Assembly (NCBI GenBank): GCA_024226105.1
Contig: JAAELZ010000550.1
Coordinates: 1 to 7,918, forward strand
Origin: Pseudomonadota bacterium
Lineage (GTDB): Bacteria > Pseudomonadota > Gammaproteobacteria > Arenicellales > Poriferihabitantaceae
Reading direction: 5' to 3'
Length of the DNA stretch: 7,918 nt
The notes under the pieces are model-generated. The model had not been told where the DNA came from. It saw only the letters and a list, made by a program, of their open reading frames with translations, and made no database searches. Shown one piece after another: positions 7,229-7,918 of the stretch; positions within the stretch are counted from its first letter, which is position 1; every line of letters starts with the position of its first letter. The translations under genes and the position numbers were made by a program.

Positions 7229-7230
7229 AA

Positions 7231-7918
7231 TTAGTTTGCTTGATTCACCCAGTCTTCGATGACCGGATATTCTTCAGGATAAGCTTCTGTCCAGACATGC
7301 TCAGGGCCGGTCAGTGCATCGCCTGAAAGTGATTCCAGGAAAGCTACCAGATCGGCTTTTTCCTGATCGGTCATTTCAAGTGGTCGCATTGCAGAATCCT
7401 TGTTGGAATCTTCGCCACCACCATTGTTGTAAAACTCAACCACATCACTGAGTGATGCCAGCATACCGTTATGCATATACGGTGCCGTTTGAGTCAACTC
7501 GCGCAAGCTGGGGGTCATGAACGTACCCATATTTGAACCGTCAGCCTTTTTCCACTGTACATAGGCACCCGGATCACGCTTAAGTGCCATATAGTTTTCA
7601 ACACCCTGGAACATAGTAAAGGCGATAAATGCCTGGTGATTCATTGGGTCAAGGAACACATCAAAGTTCTCCGGAACCCCGGTATTGTGTGCTTTGCCGT
7701 CGGTAAATAACGCACCGCTGTGACAGCTAGCACAACCTTTTTCATTGAACACCGCTTCACCGGCCTTCGCTGAATCTGACATAGTACCCGAATCATAGGG
7801 CGCACCACGCGAAGTTAAGGTTTTCAGATACTCTGGAATTGCTTTACGTACGCTGCCATTTGAAGGTTCGCCATAACCAGCCGCTTCAAACATTGCCACG
7901 TATTTGGGATCCTGCTTA
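7231..7918 (-). CDS. idrP2: Dihaem cytochrome c peroxidase family protein, IdrP2-like (5' end missing)
   Basis: The C-terminal part of a second dihaem peroxidase, transcribed ahead of idrP1 with a 15-base gap. The frame is open to the right edge of the window; the in-frame GTG at 7899 is internal and the signal peptide and first haem motif lie outside. The visible haem-binding motif is CASCH (7720-7734). Downstream are TPSLRELTQTAPYMHNG, with the likely methionine haem ligand, and the family's C-terminal block ending in DLVAFLESLSG. The same order appears in the neighbouring idrP1-like protein (VPSLRYTMYTAPYMHNG and DLVAFLEAFSG), so the two are paralogues, but they differ widely between these blocks. 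A tandem pair next to AioA/AioB-like subunits is the feature that identifies this as an idr-type locus. The assignment as P2 is by exclusion. Confidence 0.82.
   Translation of the reverse strand, partial: KQDPKYVAMFEAAGYGEPSNGSVRKAIPEYLKTLTSRGAPYDSGTMSDSAKAGEAVFNEKGCASCHSGALFTDGKAHNTGVPENFDVFLDPMNHQAFIAFTMFQGVENYMALKRDPGAYVQWKKADGSNMGTFMTPSLRELTQTAPYMHNGMLASLSDVVEFYNNGGGEDSNKDSAMRPLEMTDQEKADLVAFLESLSGDALTGPEHVWTEAYPEEYPVIEDWVNQAN

Noticed and set aside
7216..7230. TTG at 7230 as start of the idrP1-like gene
   Set aside because: It overlaps the GAGGAG ribosome-binding site of the ATG at 7215 and has no site of its own; the ATG also gives a cleaner signal peptide.
7897..7899. GTG at 7899 as start of the second peroxidase
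   Set aside because: The frame continues open to the window edge and a peroxidase of this family needs a first haem motif and signal peptide upstream.
1..7918. CRISPR array, tRNA/rRNA gene, transposase or attachment site
   Set aside because: No regularly spaced direct repeats, no tRNA-like cloverleaf and no transposase or integrase reading frame were seen. Nearly all of the window is occupied by the listed genes.

Overview
The window looks like a gammaproteobacterial chromosome of intermediate G+C content. The evidence is NtrB/NtrC-type regulators, a dispersed TAGGATG-type hairpin repeat of a kind common in that class, and gene families typical of marine respiratory proteobacteria. Most of it is the distal part of an iodate-respiration (idr) locus on the minus strand. 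This assignment comes from gene content and active-site reading by eye, not from a database search.

Layout. Positions 1-1831 (plus strand) hold the end of a sensor histidine kinase and, overlapping it by four bases, a complete sigma-54-dependent response regulator. A small hairpin repeat spans the regulator's stop codon and occupies most of the convergent gap. Positions 1888-2508 (minus) encode a Sco1/SenC copper protein. The 170-base gap 2509-2678 contains a perfect 28-base palindrome just upstream of the sco gene and a strong intrinsic terminator just downstream of the large oxidoreductase gene. From 7918 down to 2679 (minus) a tightly packed operon reads: dihaem peroxidase (idrP2-like, 5' end outside the window), dihaem peroxidase (idrP1-like), Tat-exported Rieske subunit (idrB), and AioA-family molybdopterin catalytic subunit (idrA).

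How the genes work together. A molybdopterin/Rieske pair alone would be read as arsenite oxidase (AioA/AioB). Two cytochrome c peroxidase-family dihaem proteins in the same operon instead match the IdrA-IdrB-IdrP1-IdrP2 set known from iodate respirers such as Pseudomonas sp. SCT and Denitromonas. In the model proposed for that system, periplasmic IdrAB reduces iodate and the two peroxidases remove the hydrogen peroxide formed. IdrA has no signal peptide, so it probably crosses the membrane folded, with the Tat signal of IdrB. The large subunit keeps the three cluster cysteines and three of the four arsenite-pocket residues of AioA but appears to have lost the glutamate, which fits a different substrate. 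The two-component pair and the Sco protein are plausible accessory genes, but their link to idr is only positional.
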